Shown here: in pieces, positions 1 through 7,478 of the stretch
How positions within the stretch are numbered: position 1 is the stretch's first letter
Layout: each line of letters begins with the position of its first letter
NCBI GenBank assembly: GCA_964461455.1
Contig: CAYWUJ010000055.1
Location: 1-12,640 of the forward strand
Length of the DNA stretch: 12,640 nucleotides
Origin: UBA1413 sp964461455
GTDB taxonomy: Bacteria; Bacteroidota; Bacteroidia; Bacteroidales; Prolixibacteraceae
Direction of reading: 5' to 3'
Position numbers and translations under genes: made by a program
The notes under the pieces: model-generated
The model's database searches: none
What the model was told of the DNA's origin: nothing
The model's input: only the letters and a program-made list of their open reading frames with translations

Positions 1-1116
1 GCCGTCACGGAAGAGGGGGCCGACGGGGGGATTATCCTCACGGCCAGCCACAACCCCAAACAGTGGAATGCCCTGAAACTCCTCAACGACCGCGGGGAAT
101 TCCTGTCGGGGGCCGAAGGGGAGAGGATCCTCGCCATCGCCGCCGCCGAAGATTTCACCTTTGCCGGGGTCGACGACCTGGGAACCGTCACCACAAAAGA
201 TTATACCGGCCGCCACATCGAGTTGGTCAAGGGGCTTTCTTTGGTCAACACGGAAGCCATCAGGGCGGCGGGGTTCACAGTAGCCGTCGATGCCGTCAAC
301 TCGGTGGGGGGGATCGTCCTGCCCCGCCTCCTCAGGGAACTGGGTGCCGCCGTCGTGGAGATCAACTGCGACCCCACGGGCCAGTTCGCCCATAACCCCG
401 AACCCCTGGCCGAACACCTGACCGAAACCTGCAGTATCATCCGAAACAGCGGTGTTGACGTGGGTTTCGTCACCGATCCCGATGTCGACCGGTTGGCCAT
501 CATTAACGAAGACGGCACCCTTTTCAATGAAGAATATACCCTGGTCGCCTGTGCCGATTATGTGCTGGGCCACACCCCCGGAAATACGGTTTCCAACCTC
601 TCCTCAAGCAGGGCTCTGCGTGATGTCACCATCGGCCATGGCGGCAGTTACACCGCAGCGGCAGTGGGCGAAGTCAACGTGGTGAAGGCCATGAAGGAAA
701 CCAATGCGGTTATCGGCGGCGAAGGCAACGGCGGCATCATTTACCCGGCCAGCCATTACGGCCGCGATGCCCTCGTGGGCGTCGCCCTTTTCCTCAGCCA
801 CCTGGCCCTGTCAGGGGAAAAATGCTCTGAACTGCGCATGAGATATCCCGATTATTTCACCTCCAAGAATAAAATAGAACTCACCCCGGGCTTCGATACC
901 GACAGGCTGCTGAGCAGCATAAAAGAGGCATACCGGGAGGAGAAGGTCACCGATATCGACGGCGTCAAGATCGATTTTCCCGAATCATGGGTACACCTGC
1001 GGAAGTCCAATACCGAACCCATCATCAGGATTTATGCGGAAGCCCGAACCCGCGAAGCTGCCGATGCCCTGGCACGGCAAATGATCACCCGCATCAGGGA
1101 AATCGCCGGAATCTAG
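1..1116 (+). CDS. glmM: Phosphoglucosamine mutase / phosphohexomutase, 5' end missing
   Basis: Alpha-D-phosphohexomutase, most likely the enzyme converting glucosamine-6-phosphate to glucosamine-1-phosphate for UDP-GlcNAc and cell-wall synthesis in the cytoplasm. The reading frame is open from base 1. It enters just before the active-site phosphoserine loop TASHNP (bases 40-57), so about 90 N-terminal residues lie outside the window; family members are about 460 residues. The Mg-binding loop DPDVDRL, the sugar-binding loop GGEGNGG and the C-terminal phosphate-binding loop RKSNTEPIIRIY appear in the expected order. All catalytic loops in the visible part are intact. Phosphoglucomutase or phosphomannomutase specificity cannot be excluded from motifs alone, but this subtype is usually called GlmM in Bacteroidota. 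It runs convergently into the aldo/keto reductase with 32 bp between stops, and no terminator hairpin is obvious there. Confidence 0.9.
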   Translation, partial: AVTEEGADGGIILTASHNPKQWNALKLLNDRGEFLSGAEGERILAIAAAEDFTFAGVDDLGTVTTKDYTGRHIELVKGLSLVNTEAIRAAGFTVAVDAVNSVGGIVLPRLLRELGAAVVEINCDPTGQFAHNPEPLAEHLTETCSIIRNSGVDVGFVTDPDVDRLAIINEDGTLFNEEYTLVACADYVLGHTPGNTVSNLSSSRALRDVTIGHGGSYTAAAVGEVNVVKAMKETNAVIGGEGNGGIIYPASHYGRDALVGVALFLSHLALSGEKCSELRMRYPDYFTSKNKIELTPGFDTDRLLSSIKEAYREEKVTDIDGVKIDFPESWVHLRKSNTEPIIRIYAEARTREAADALARQMITRIREIAGI

Positions 1117-1148
1117 CCCGGTGAAGTTTCCCTTGGAGAGCAGGAATA

Positions 1149-1973
1149 TCAGAAATTGAAATTATCGGGATCGGCTCCGATGCGGGCATGACGGTCGAGC
1201 CGGTCGATCTTTTCCATGTCGGCTCCGGAAATCTCAAAGTCGAAGATATCGGCATTGGCGAGGATACGTTCGCGGTGCACCGACTTGGGAATGGTGACGA
1301 TCCCCTTCTGAAGTTCCCAGCGCAGGGTTATCTGTACCGGAGTTTTGCCATACTGTGCCGCCAGCGCCTGCAATACGGGAACTTCGTTTACCCTTCCCTT
1401 CATAATGGGACTCCAGGCTTCCATGACAATTCCCTGAGCCCTGCAGAACGCCTGCAATCCGGGCTGCTGGAGGTACGGATGAAACTCCACCTGGTTGACC
1501 ATGGGCCTGACCTGGCATACAGCAAGAAGCTCCTCGAGGTGATGAACCAGAAAATTGCTGACGCCAATGGCTTTGACCTGTCCTGAGGCGTAGATTTCCT
1601 CCATGGCTCTCCAGGTTTCCAGAGAGAGAGGCCCCTTCGGCCAGTGGATCAGAAAAAGGTCGATATAGTCGGTACCGAGGCGTTCAAGGCTCTCCCTGAA
1701 GGCGTCAAATGTGGTTTCGTAACCCTGGTCGGAATTCCACACCTTGGAAGTAATGAAAACGTCACCCCGGGGAATGCCGCTGTTGCGCACAGCCTTGCCT
1801 ACCCCCCTTTCATTGCCATAGACCGCCGCAGTGTCGATATGCCTGTACCCTGATTCCAGAGCCGATAACACGGCTGTTTCCACTTCATGCCCCTCCTTGC
1901 TCATGAAAACACCCAGTCCGAAAAGGGGCATTTTCTTTCCATTACTCAGGTTTACAGTCGATTGAATATCCAT
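1149..1973 (-). CDS. Aldo/keto reductase (2,5-diketo-D-gluconate reductase-like)
   Basis: NAD(P)H-dependent cytosolic reductase with a TIM-barrel fold, acting on aldehydes or ketones. From the chosen start MDIQST it has 274 residues, normal for the family. The catalytic tetrad is visible: Asp47 (in HIDTAAVYGNE), Tyr52, Lys77 (ITSKVW) and His110 (FLIHWP). The C-terminal IPKSVHRERI segment is the cofactor phosphate/adenine-binding loop. An in-frame ATG four codons upstream (1985) would add MWCA. MDIQST was preferred because family members start just before the N-terminal beta-hairpin; neither start has a Shine-Dalgarno. Sequence style matches the AKR5 / 2,5-DKG reductase group, but the physiological substrate is not deducible. 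It is monocistronic, convergent with glmM and divergent from lysC. No clear TAnnTTTG promoter is seen upstream; the best candidate, TATATTGG at 2010-2003, lacks a -33 element. Confidence 0.9.
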   Translation of the reverse strand: MDIQSTVNLSNGKKMPLFGLGVFMSKEGHEVETAVLSALESGYRHIDTAAVYGNERGVGKAVRNSGIPRGDVFITSKVWNSDQGYETTFDAFRESLERLGTDYIDLFLIHWPKGPLSLETWRAMEEIYASGQVKAIGVSNFLVHHLEELLAVCQVRPMVNQVEFHPYLQQPGLQAFCRAQGIVMEAWSPIMKGRVNEVPVLQALAAQYGKTPVQITLRWELQKGIVTIPKSVHRERILANADIFDFEISGADMEKIDRLDRHARIGADPDNFNF

Positions 1974-2074
1974 GGCGCACCACATTTAAAGGTTTCTGTA
2001 AGCCAATATACACTTTTTTTCAAAACAAAATCCCTGTTCTGAAACCTCCCGGGCTTCTTCACATCGAAAAATCG

Positions 2075-2082
2075 TAGTTTTG
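2075..2082 (+). promoter_or_regulatory. Bacteroidota -7 promoter element for the lysC-metF unit
   Basis: TAGTTTTG fits the Bacteroidota -7 consensus TAnnTTTG exactly and is followed by the often seen CACC. No TTG is found at the expected -33 spacing, so this is a partial match. Transcription would begin near 2088, about 20 nt before the small ORF at 2111 and about 125 nt before lysC. Confidence 0.5.
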
Positions 2083-2110
2083 CACCATTGAAAAAGTGAA
2101 GAATAGTCAC

Positions 2111-2171
2111 ATGAAATACCCATGCCATTATTTCGCACCAACCGGGATGATGAACCGCATGGGTATTCCAT
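2111..2171 (+). promoter_or_regulatory. Long inverted repeat (stem-loop) in the lysC leader
   Basis: AATACCCATGC (2115-2125) and GCATGGGTATT (2157-2167) are perfect reverse complements, giving an 11-bp stem. After one A/C mismatch three more pairs (2111-2113 with 2169-2171) extend it. The loop is 31 nt (2126-2156). AACCG copies in the loop (2140-2144 and 2153-2157) could instead pair with CGGTT at 2172-2176, giving a competing fold. It lies between the predicted transcription start and the lysC ATG, so it could be an RNA attenuator or a DNA operator. No U-run follows, so it is not a simple intrinsic terminator. It does not resemble the lysine riboswitch, which is much longer. Confidence 0.5.
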
Positions 2172-2218
2172 CGGTTTCACGGAATTTACCACAGGAACTA
2201 AATATTTCAAACAGATGA
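2111..2218 (+). CDS. Candidate 35-aa leader peptide overlapping lysC
   Basis: A short ORF begins at ATG 2111, about 30 nt after the -7 element and behind an A-rich stretch typical of Bacteroidota initiation regions. It encodes 35 residues beginning MKYPCHYF and ends with TGA at 2216-2218, which overlaps the lysC ATG (2215-2217) in an ATGA arrangement. Such overlap usually means translational coupling. The product is not hydrophobic and has no recognisable domain. It contains four Met residues (1, 13, 14, 17), three of them clustered as MMNRM in or next to the hairpin loop. Codons 2-5 form the left arm of the stem and codons 16-19 the right arm, so a translating ribosome would open it. Whether it is translated is inference; a chance ORF of this length is quite possible. 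Confidence 0.35.
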   Translation: MKYPCHYFAPTGMMNRMGIPSVSRNLPQELNISNR

Positions 2219-3462
2219 AGGTATACAAGTTCGGCGGGGCTTCGATAAAGGATGCGGCAGGCATCAGGAATGTGGCGTCGATCATTGCGCAAAGTGAGGG
2301 TGAACTGGTGGTGGTCGTTTCAGCCATAGGGAAAACCACCAACCTTTTGGAGACCCTGGTAAAAGCCCACTTCAACGGGTGGGATGAGACCACGGAGATC
2401 TTTGATGACTTCAGCAAATTTCATCTGGGAATCGCCGCCGAGCTCTTCGGCAGCGACCTGATTCCCGAAACCATACCGGCCATGCTCGGTGAGATCAACA
2501 GGCGGCTGCAACTTCCGCCTTCCCTGCTTTACGATTTCGAATATGACCAGTTCATATGTTATGGAGAGCTCCTCGCCTCCCTGATCGTCAGTCATTACCT
2601 GGAAGTATCAGGACAGCCCAACCGCTGGATCGACATCAGGCTGAGTCTCCGCACCGACGATAAATACCGTGATGCCTCGGTCAACTGGAAATGGACCGAG
2701 ATGCTGGTGAATAACACCTTTCAGTTCAATGGCACCTCTATGTACATCACCCAGGGATTCATCGGTTCTACGGTCACCAACCTGACCACCTCCCTGGGGC
2801 GTGAAGGATCAGATTACACGGCGGCGATACTGGCCCATCTGCTCAATGCCGAAAGCGTGACCATATGGAAGGATGTGCCCGGGGTACTCAACGCCGATCC
2901 CAAGTTCTTCCCGGGAACCGTCCTACTCAAGGAATTGTCCTACCGCGAAGCCATTGAAATGACCTACTCGGGGGCCCAGGTGATCCACCCCAAAACGATG
3001 AAACCCCTGCATAACAAGAATATCCCCCTTTATGTGCGCTCCTTCCTGAACCCTGCGGAACCGGGGACCATCATCCACCAGGTGGACCATCTCCTGGAGC
3101 TGACTCCGGTCTTCATTACCCGGGGAAACCAGGTTCTGATCACCTTTTCGCCCTATGACTTTTCCTTTATCTCCTCTGACGATATTTCCAGGGTGTTTTC
3201 CCTGTTATCAGGGAAGGGACTTAAAGTGAACCTGATCCAGAAGTCGGCGATCGACCTGAGCCTTCTGGTCGATGCTCCCGAGCTGGGACTGGAGAGCATC
3301 ATGCTGGATTTCAGAAAAGAGTACGAAGTCAAATACAACACCGGGCTTACCCTGGTGACCATCCGCCACTACACTGCCGAGGCCATTGAAAAATTAACGG
3401 CAGGCAGGAAAATCTTCATTGAACAGTACAGCCGTCTCACGGCCAAGATTGCCGTGAACTAA
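2215..3462 (+). CDS. lysC: Aspartate kinase (aspartokinase), monofunctional
   Basis: Phosphorylates L-aspartate to aspartyl-4-phosphate, the first step toward lysine, threonine, methionine and diaminopimelate. The 415-residue product starts MKVYKFGGAS, the nucleotide-binding N-terminus normal for the family. That motif fixes the start here rather than at in-frame ATG 2122, which would add 31 unrelated residues. Other kinase motifs are YGELLAS (about 116-122), GREGSDYTAA (195-204), WKDVPGVLNADP (218-229) and VIHPKTMKPL (256-265). The C-terminal 120 residues form the regulatory ACT region (KVNLIQKSAIDLSLLVD, about 337-353), ending close after an EQYSRLTAKI segment. There is no homoserine dehydrogenase fusion. 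KFGGAS replaces the commoner KFGGTS, a conservative change. Feedback specificity cannot be read from the sequence. It is followed after 12 bp by metF, so the pair is probably cotranscribed from the promoter at 2075. Confidence 0.93.
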   Translation: MKVYKFGGASIKDAAGIRNVASIIAQSEGELVVVVSAIGKTTNLLETLVKAHFNGWDETTEIFDDFSKFHLGIAAELFGSDLIPETIPAMLGEINRRLQLPPSLLYDFEYDQFICYGELLASLIVSHYLEVSGQPNRWIDIRLSLRTDDKYRDASVNWKWTEMLVNNTFQFNGTSMYITQGFIGSTVTNLTTSLGREGSDYTAAILAHLLNAESVTIWKDVPGVLNADPKFFPGTVLLKELSYREAIEMTYSGAQVIHPKTMKPLHNKNIPLYVRSFLNPAEPGTIIHQVDHLLELTPVFITRGNQVLITFSPYDFSFISSDDISRVFSLLSGKGLKVNLIQKSAIDLSLLVDAPELGLESIMLDFRKEYEVKYNTGLTLVTIRHYTAEAIEKLTAGRKIFIEQYSRLTAKIAVN

Positions 3463-3474
3463 AAAATTTCCATC

Positions 3475-4428
3475 ATGAAAGTTACAGAGGCTTTTCGCCA
3501 GTCCGACCGCACGATTCTCTCCTTTGAGCTGCTTCCGCCGCTGAAGGGGAGTGATGCCTCGCGCATATACCGTACCATCGAAAACCTGCTTGAGTTTAAT
3601 CCCCGGTTTATCAACATCACCACACACCGTGACGAAATTGAATTCAGGGAGCAGCCCGACGGGACCATAGAACGCCGGGTGGTGCGCAAGAGGCCGGGGA
3701 CCGTGGCCATTGCCGCCTCCATCCAGCACAGATACGGGATCCCTGTCGTTCCCCACATCGTGTGCGGAGGATTTACACGCAGTGAAACAGAGCATGTCCT
3801 CATCGACCTGCATTTCCTGGGCATCGACAATGTGCTGGCACTCAGGGGGGACGGGCTCAAGGGGGAGCACATCTTCCGCCCTGAACCCGGGGGAAATGCC
3901 CACGCCATCGACCTGGTCAGCCAGATTTCCCAACTGAGGAAAGGGGTTTACCTCGATCCGGAACTAAAAAATACCACTCCCCTTGATTTTTGCGTCGGGG
4001 TGGCCGGATATCCCGAGAAACACGCCGAAGCCCCCAATATGGAAACCGACCTCTGCTACCTGAAACAAAAGGTGGATGCCGGGGCTGACTATATTGTGAC
4101 CCAAATGTTTTACGATAACCGGGTATTTTTCGATTTCGTGGAGAAATGCCGTCATATGGGCATCACCGTCCCCATCATTCCGGGCATCAAGCCTATCGCC
4201 CTGATGAACCAACTGACCGTCTTGCCGAAGATCTTCAGCATCAGCCTGCCGTCAGAGCTCAGCAAGGCATTGCATGGCTGCAATAACGACAGCGAAGCCA
4301 GGAAGGCCGGCACCGAATGGGCCATTCACCAGGCCAGGGAACTGATCGCGGCCGGAGTGCCCGGGTTGCACATCTACACCTACGGAATCTCTGATAACGT
4401 GAAAGAAATCGCCAAAGCGGTCTTCTGA
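3475..4428 (+). CDS. metF: 5,10-methylenetetrahydrofolate reductase
   Basis: FAD-dependent cytosolic enzyme reducing methylene-THF to 5-methyl-THF, the methyl donor for methionine synthesis. The product has 317 residues, a usual length for bacterial MetF. Visible motifs are SFELLPPLKG with the catalytic-type Glu18, LALRGD ending in Asp126 (the FAD/folate aspartate), FCVGVAGYPEKHAEAPN (172-188), IVTQMFYDN (207-215) and IPGIKPI (235-241). Near the C-terminus GLHIYTYG takes the place of the more common GvHFYT-N. The ATG is 12 bp after the lysC stop with no Shine-Dalgarno, so it is probably the second gene of that unit. This couples methyl-group supply to aspartate-family flux. It ends 13 bp from the convergent GH26 gene, with no room for a separate terminator. 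Confidence 0.95.
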   Translation: MKVTEAFRQSDRTILSFELLPPLKGSDASRIYRTIENLLEFNPRFINITTHRDEIEFREQPDGTIERRVVRKRPGTVAIAASIQHRYGIPVVPHIVCGGFTRSETEHVLIDLHFLGIDNVLALRGDGLKGEHIFRPEPGGNAHAIDLVSQISQLRKGVYLDPELKNTTPLDFCVGVAGYPEKHAEAPNMETDLCYLKQKVDAGADYIVTQMFYDNRVFFDFVEKCRHMGITVPIIPGIKPIALMNQLTVLPKIFSISLPSELSKALHGCNNDSEARKAGTEWAIHQARELIAAGVPGLHIYTYGISDNVKEIAKAVF

Positions 4429-4441
4429 AATGGTCAGGGAT

Positions 4442-6235
4442 TTACCCTGCCTTAATGAAAATTGCCTCAAAAGAGGTTGGACTTCCATGGTATTTTACCG
4501 TGTACACTCCGGGCTTTAAGCCGGAAACACGGAGCCTGGTCCTCTCCTGTTGCACCCATTCTTTCAGGACCATTTCACCGGTCAGGGTAAAGACCGAGAT
4601 ATAACCCCGCACTTCCTGACCACTCCCTGGCATGACCACAAAAAGGTCATCATGGCATGGCGACGGAAAAACGGAGAATTCCCCGCCCTTCACGCTCCCT
4701 GGGGCTGCCGTGACCGTCTGCACGACTACCGTGTAGGTAACCTGACTGACCGCTCCGCAGCTGCTGGTGAACCTGACGGTAAACGTGGTTGTTTCCCTGG
4801 GGAAGACGGTGATTTCCCGCGTTGAGGAACCCGCTCCCTGAATCCACTTCCAGGAGCCCGTAGCATCGGTTCCCGGACTGAGCCTTACATACTGGCCCAC
4901 CGTGATTTCCAATTCGGTTTGGGTCACCCAATTGCTTCCCTGCACCTGGGCCCTGGGGGTGATGGTTACGGGCGGACAGGTGTCTATCACATGAAACAGG
5001 ACGGTGCTGGCGGTTCCGCAACTGTTGATAAAGAGACCGCGGGCGCTTCCCGGGCCGCTGAGGGTGATGGTCGGTGTGGCTTGCGAACCCGAGGTTCCCA
5101 GTCCGCTCCAGCTCCATACGCCCTCACCGGTGACCTGCGGGTCCAGGGTGACCATTTTCCCGGAATCGAGCTGTATCAGATTCCTTTCAATCCATTCCCC
5201 GTCCTCAATCCGGTACCTGGGGAAAACCGGATCGGCCGCGCAGGTGTCGTTACCGTAATATTCCATCAATGGGGGCACCTCATCGAGTGTAACCACGAGA
5301 TCGTGGTTATACACGGTGCTGAGGTAATTCTTATCCACACCGGTGAGCCAGTCGGTATGCCACTCCATCCACCATGACCACATTCCGCCCTGCAGCAGGC
5401 ACTCTTCCGGAACGGGAGGGATACCGCATTCATGGTAGGCGAGGGGATAGCGGTCATTGGTTAACGACTTCAGCTTATAGAACATGGTCATCTGGGGGCT
5501 GTCACCGCTGTTGTAAGTGTCGGCGCCCACCACGTCGACGAAGGCATCGCCGGGATACCAGGCAGGATCGACCGTCGAGGTATAGCACAGCACCCATATC
5601 AGGTTGGAAAGTCCGCGTTCTTTTACAAAATAGTCGAACATGGTGGTCCAGAGCTTCCTGAAGGGCGCCGCTCCCTGCTTGCTCCACCAGAACCAGTTTC
5701 CGTCGAATTCGTGGTAAGGACGCCACAATACGGGGACGCCGGCGTCTTCGAGTTGTTGAAGCAGGTCGGCCTTTTTCTTCAGCTCCGCCCAAAAAGCCGT
5801 ATATTCCGCCGTGCCTTCGAGGAAACAGCGGCTGATGTCGATGGTCATCTTGCTCTGCTCATAGCCATCCCCTTTTGTAGGGGCCCCCCAGTGCCACATG
5901 ATGGTGGGAAGGCCCCCGGCATTCCACCAGTCGATGGCCCGCTGCACCTCCCCGGCGTTGTCACCCGTATGGATGAAATCCATGCCCCTGAGAGCCGGCT
6001 GCCTGCCGGTGGTACTCTTTATGTATGTCAGCTCATTGATACCCCAGGGAGAATCCTGCTGTCCCGACAGGATCAGCTTTCCCTTCATGTCGCGCAGGTA
6101 GCGGTATACCGCCACCGCCTCGCGCGAGGGATTGGGCGTCACCAGCGTATCCCCCGGTGCAGGGGAAGCTGCCGCCCCGGTCAAAAAACCGGCTCCCTGG
6201 ATCAGGAATATCGCTATAACAAATAAAAAACGCAT
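4442..6235 (-). CDS. Secreted GH26 endo-beta-mannanase-like enzyme with Ig-like repeats and T9SS domain
   Basis: Probable extracellular endo-1,4-beta-mannanase of 597 residues. A signal peptide covers about residues 1-24, with a hydrophobic core and AAA-S at the likely cleavage site. The GH26 catalytic domain spans about 35-330. The acid/base is Glu176 in WRPYHEFDGNWFWW, and the nucleophile is most likely Glu269 in YPLAYHECG. The conserved SGQQD, IMWHWGAPTKG and DVVGADTY segments are present. Two similar Ig/PKD-like modules follow (about 360-420 and 440-506), each with a G-x-W-x-W core and an SCG about 87 residues apart. The C-terminus (about 514-597) is a T9SS type A sorting domain: VFPSPCHDDLFV, VFTLTGEMVL, LKPGVYTVKY. 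This implies export through the outer membrane and surface attachment or release. It is the last gene of the leftward cluster, 116 bp after the GH26 lipoprotein and behind a hairpin. Mannan is the usual GH26 substrate, but other beta-glycans are possible. Confidence 0.9.
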   Translation of the reverse strand: MRFLFVIAIFLIQGAGFLTGAAASPAPGDTLVTPNPSREAVAVYRYLRDMKGKLILSGQQDSPWGINELTYIKSTTGRQPALRGMDFIHTGDNAGEVQRAIDWWNAGGLPTIMWHWGAPTKGDGYEQSKMTIDISRCFLEGTAEYTAFWAELKKKADLLQQLEDAGVPVLWRPYHEFDGNWFWWSKQGAAPFRKLWTTMFDYFVKERGLSNLIWVLCYTSTVDPAWYPGDAFVDVVGADTYNSGDSPQMTMFYKLKSLTNDRYPLAYHECGIPPVPEECLLQGGMWSWWMEWHTDWLTGVDKNYLSTVYNHDLVVTLDEVPPLMEYYGNDTCAADPVFPRYRIEDGEWIERNLIQLDSGKMVTLDPQVTGEGVWSWSGLGTSGSQATPTITLSGPGSARGLFINSCGTASTVLFHVIDTCPPVTITPRAQVQGSNWVTQTELEITVGQYVRLSPGTDATGSWKWIQGAGSSTREITVFPRETTTFTVRFTSSCGAVSQVTYTVVVQTVTAAPGSVKGGEFSVFPSPCHDDLFVVMPGSGQEVRGYISVFTLTGEMVLKEWVQQERTRLRVSGLKPGVYTVKYHGSPTSFEAIFIKAG

Positions 6236-6321
6236 ATCTTTTCTGATGTATCTTATTTATAACCTGATGGGGGCTTCAGATCATCTGGAGAGAGGACCTG
6301 CGCATGGTGATCATTCCCGGC

Positions 6322-6350
6322 AAACCGGAAGGGATGGTTCCTTCCGGTTT
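6322..6350 (-). terminator. Perfect 11-bp hairpin between the two GH26 genes
   Basis: AAACCGGAAGG (6322-6332) and CCTTCCGGTTT (6340-6350) are perfect reverse complements around a 7-nt loop. On the minus strand the stem begins one base after the stop of the GH26 lipoprotein gene. The 3' arm ends in TTTG rather than a long T-run, so it may be a weak terminator, or a 3'-end stabiliser or attenuator that lowers expression of the next GH26 gene. I see no clear TAnnTTTG promoter in the remaining 86 bp before that gene. Confidence 0.6.
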
Positions 6351-6351
6351 C

Positions 6352-7470
6352 CTATTCATACACTTTACGGCCCGTGATTTCCTCCTGGAAAAGGGTGTGC
6401 GGGTCGTTATAGAATTTCACGAAGTCATCGGCGGAAGGGTTTCCCGGGTGGGGGCCGAAAGGAGCGTGTGAGCCACCCTGCCAGGGGTTCCTCCATACCA
6501 GAACGTATGAAAGGGGAATGGAGCGCAGCGGTTCCAGCAGGGAGACCGTCCACCAGTCGGGCTGCGTGGCAATAGGGCCTCCGCTTTCACTCACCGCGGC
6601 GATCTTGCCCCGTTCCCCGGCCAGCCGGGAGACGATCTGAGCACAGTTTTTCAGGGTTTCCGGGAATTCGGGACCCCGGTCATAGAGGTCGAAAGAGAGC
6701 ATATCGATGATGTCATCGCCGGGATAGCGTTCCAGGTACTCCTCTTCGGTGGTAAAACGGTCGGTGGAGTAGGCATAGAGGAGGTGATGAAGGTCGCGGG
6801 TATCGCGCAGGTAATCCACGGTCATCCGCCACAACGTCTTATATTCATCGACGGTGCAGAGGTTCCGGCCCCACCAGAACCAGCTGCCGGTATGCTCATG
6901 GAAGGGACGGAAGATGACCGGGATCCTGGTCCCGTGATCATCCTGCAGGCTCCCCAGAAAAGTGGCCAGCTTATCGAGGTATCCGATATAAAGGTCATGT
7001 TTTTCACCCCCTGGCAATACCGATTTCACCACCTCTGTGGAAGAGACATCCCAGGCCGTTCCCCCGGTCAGGGGATTGCGCAGGTGCCAGCTGATGGTGT
7101 TGATGCCTCCCCGCTGGTATGTGGTGCGGATCAGCTCTTTGATTTTGTCGAAGTGGACCGAGTCGAGGCTGTAGGAATCTCCCAGCTCCAGATGACCCAG
7201 TTCCCAACCGTAAACGGCGGGGTAATCGCCGCAGACATCCTTCACATCGGAACGGCCGTCCTCGTACACCCAGCCCACCCCGTAGGCCAGATCGTCCTGA
7301 TGCCCGAACATCAGCCCTTCCTGCTGAAGTTTCAGCATGTTCTGAAAGAGTTTCACGGTTTCCAGGGAAGCCTCCCGATCGACAGGCACGGGTTGTCCGG
7401 TGCCGGCGCATCCGGCAAAAAACAGGACTGTAAGGACCAGCCCACAGAAATTGAAAATTTTCTTCATCAT
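6352..7470 (-). CDS. GH26 beta-mannanase-like lipoprotein
   Basis: Probable mannan endo-1,4-beta-mannosidase anchored in a membrane as a lipoprotein, 372 residues. The N-terminus MMKKIFNF is followed by a hydrophobic stretch and the lipobox FFAGC, with Cys21 as the lipidated residue. The GH26 domain fills the rest (about 36-365). It shows MFGHQDDLAYGVGW, GWELGHLELG, the acid/base Glu192 in FRPFHEHTGSWFWWG and the nucleophile Glu295 in VSESGG. There are no accessory modules. It is only distantly similar to the neighbouring GH26 enzyme: the active-site blocks are shared but the surrounding sequence differs, so the two look like separate subfamilies and not a recent duplication. The gene starts 8 bp after the MFS transporter stop, which indicates cotranscription. 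Surface or periplasmic placement is unclear because no recognised surface-export signal follows Cys21. It may make manno-oligosaccharides for the transporter. Confidence 0.92.
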   Translation of the reverse strand: MMKKIFNFCGLVLTVLFFAGCAGTGQPVPVDREASLETVKLFQNMLKLQQEGLMFGHQDDLAYGVGWVYEDGRSDVKDVCGDYPAVYGWELGHLELGDSYSLDSVHFDKIKELIRTTYQRGGINTISWHLRNPLTGGTAWDVSSTEVVKSVLPGGEKHDLYIGYLDKLATFLGSLQDDHGTRIPVIFRPFHEHTGSWFWWGRNLCTVDEYKTLWRMTVDYLRDTRDLHHLLYAYSTDRFTTEEEYLERYPGDDIIDMLSFDLYDRGPEFPETLKNCAQIVSRLAGERGKIAAVSESGGPIATQPDWWTVSLLEPLRSIPLSYVLVWRNPWQGGSHAPFGPHPGNPSADDFVKFYNDPHTLFQEEITGRKVYE

Positions 7471-7478
7471 CGGTTCAC

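Noticed and set aside
1117..1148. Intrinsic terminator between glmM and the aldo/keto reductase
   Set aside because: No convincing stem with a T-run could be found in the 32 bp between the convergent stops.
1974..1985. Upstream ATG (MWCA extension) of the aldo/keto reductase
   Set aside because: Possible, but it adds only four unconserved residues and has no Shine-Dalgarno. The MDIQST start suits family alignments better.
2003..2010. TATATTGG as a promoter of the aldo/keto reductase (minus strand)
   Set aside because: It has one mismatch to TAnnTTTG and no TTG at the right spacing, so the support is too weak to list.
2122..2214. In-frame N-terminal extension of aspartokinase starting at ATG 2122
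   Set aside because: The 31 extra residues resemble no aspartokinase N-terminus, and the conserved MKVYKFGG start at 2215 is where the family begins. The region is better explained by the leader hairpin and small ORF.
2088..2214. Lysine riboswitch upstream of lysC
   Set aside because: The leader is only about 125 nt and shows one main hairpin, not the five-helix junction of about 170 nt. SAM riboswitch landmarks were not recognised either.
2215..2244. KFGGAS instead of KFGGTS as a sign of a defective kinase
   Set aside because: All other kinase motifs are intact, and I believe Ala at this position is common in Bacteroidota aspartokinases, so it does not suggest inactivation.
6276..6290. Short palindrome CAGAT-C-ATCTG before the T9SS GH26 gene as an operator
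   Set aside because: Arms of five bases are expected by chance in this much sequence, and no promoter element accompanies it.
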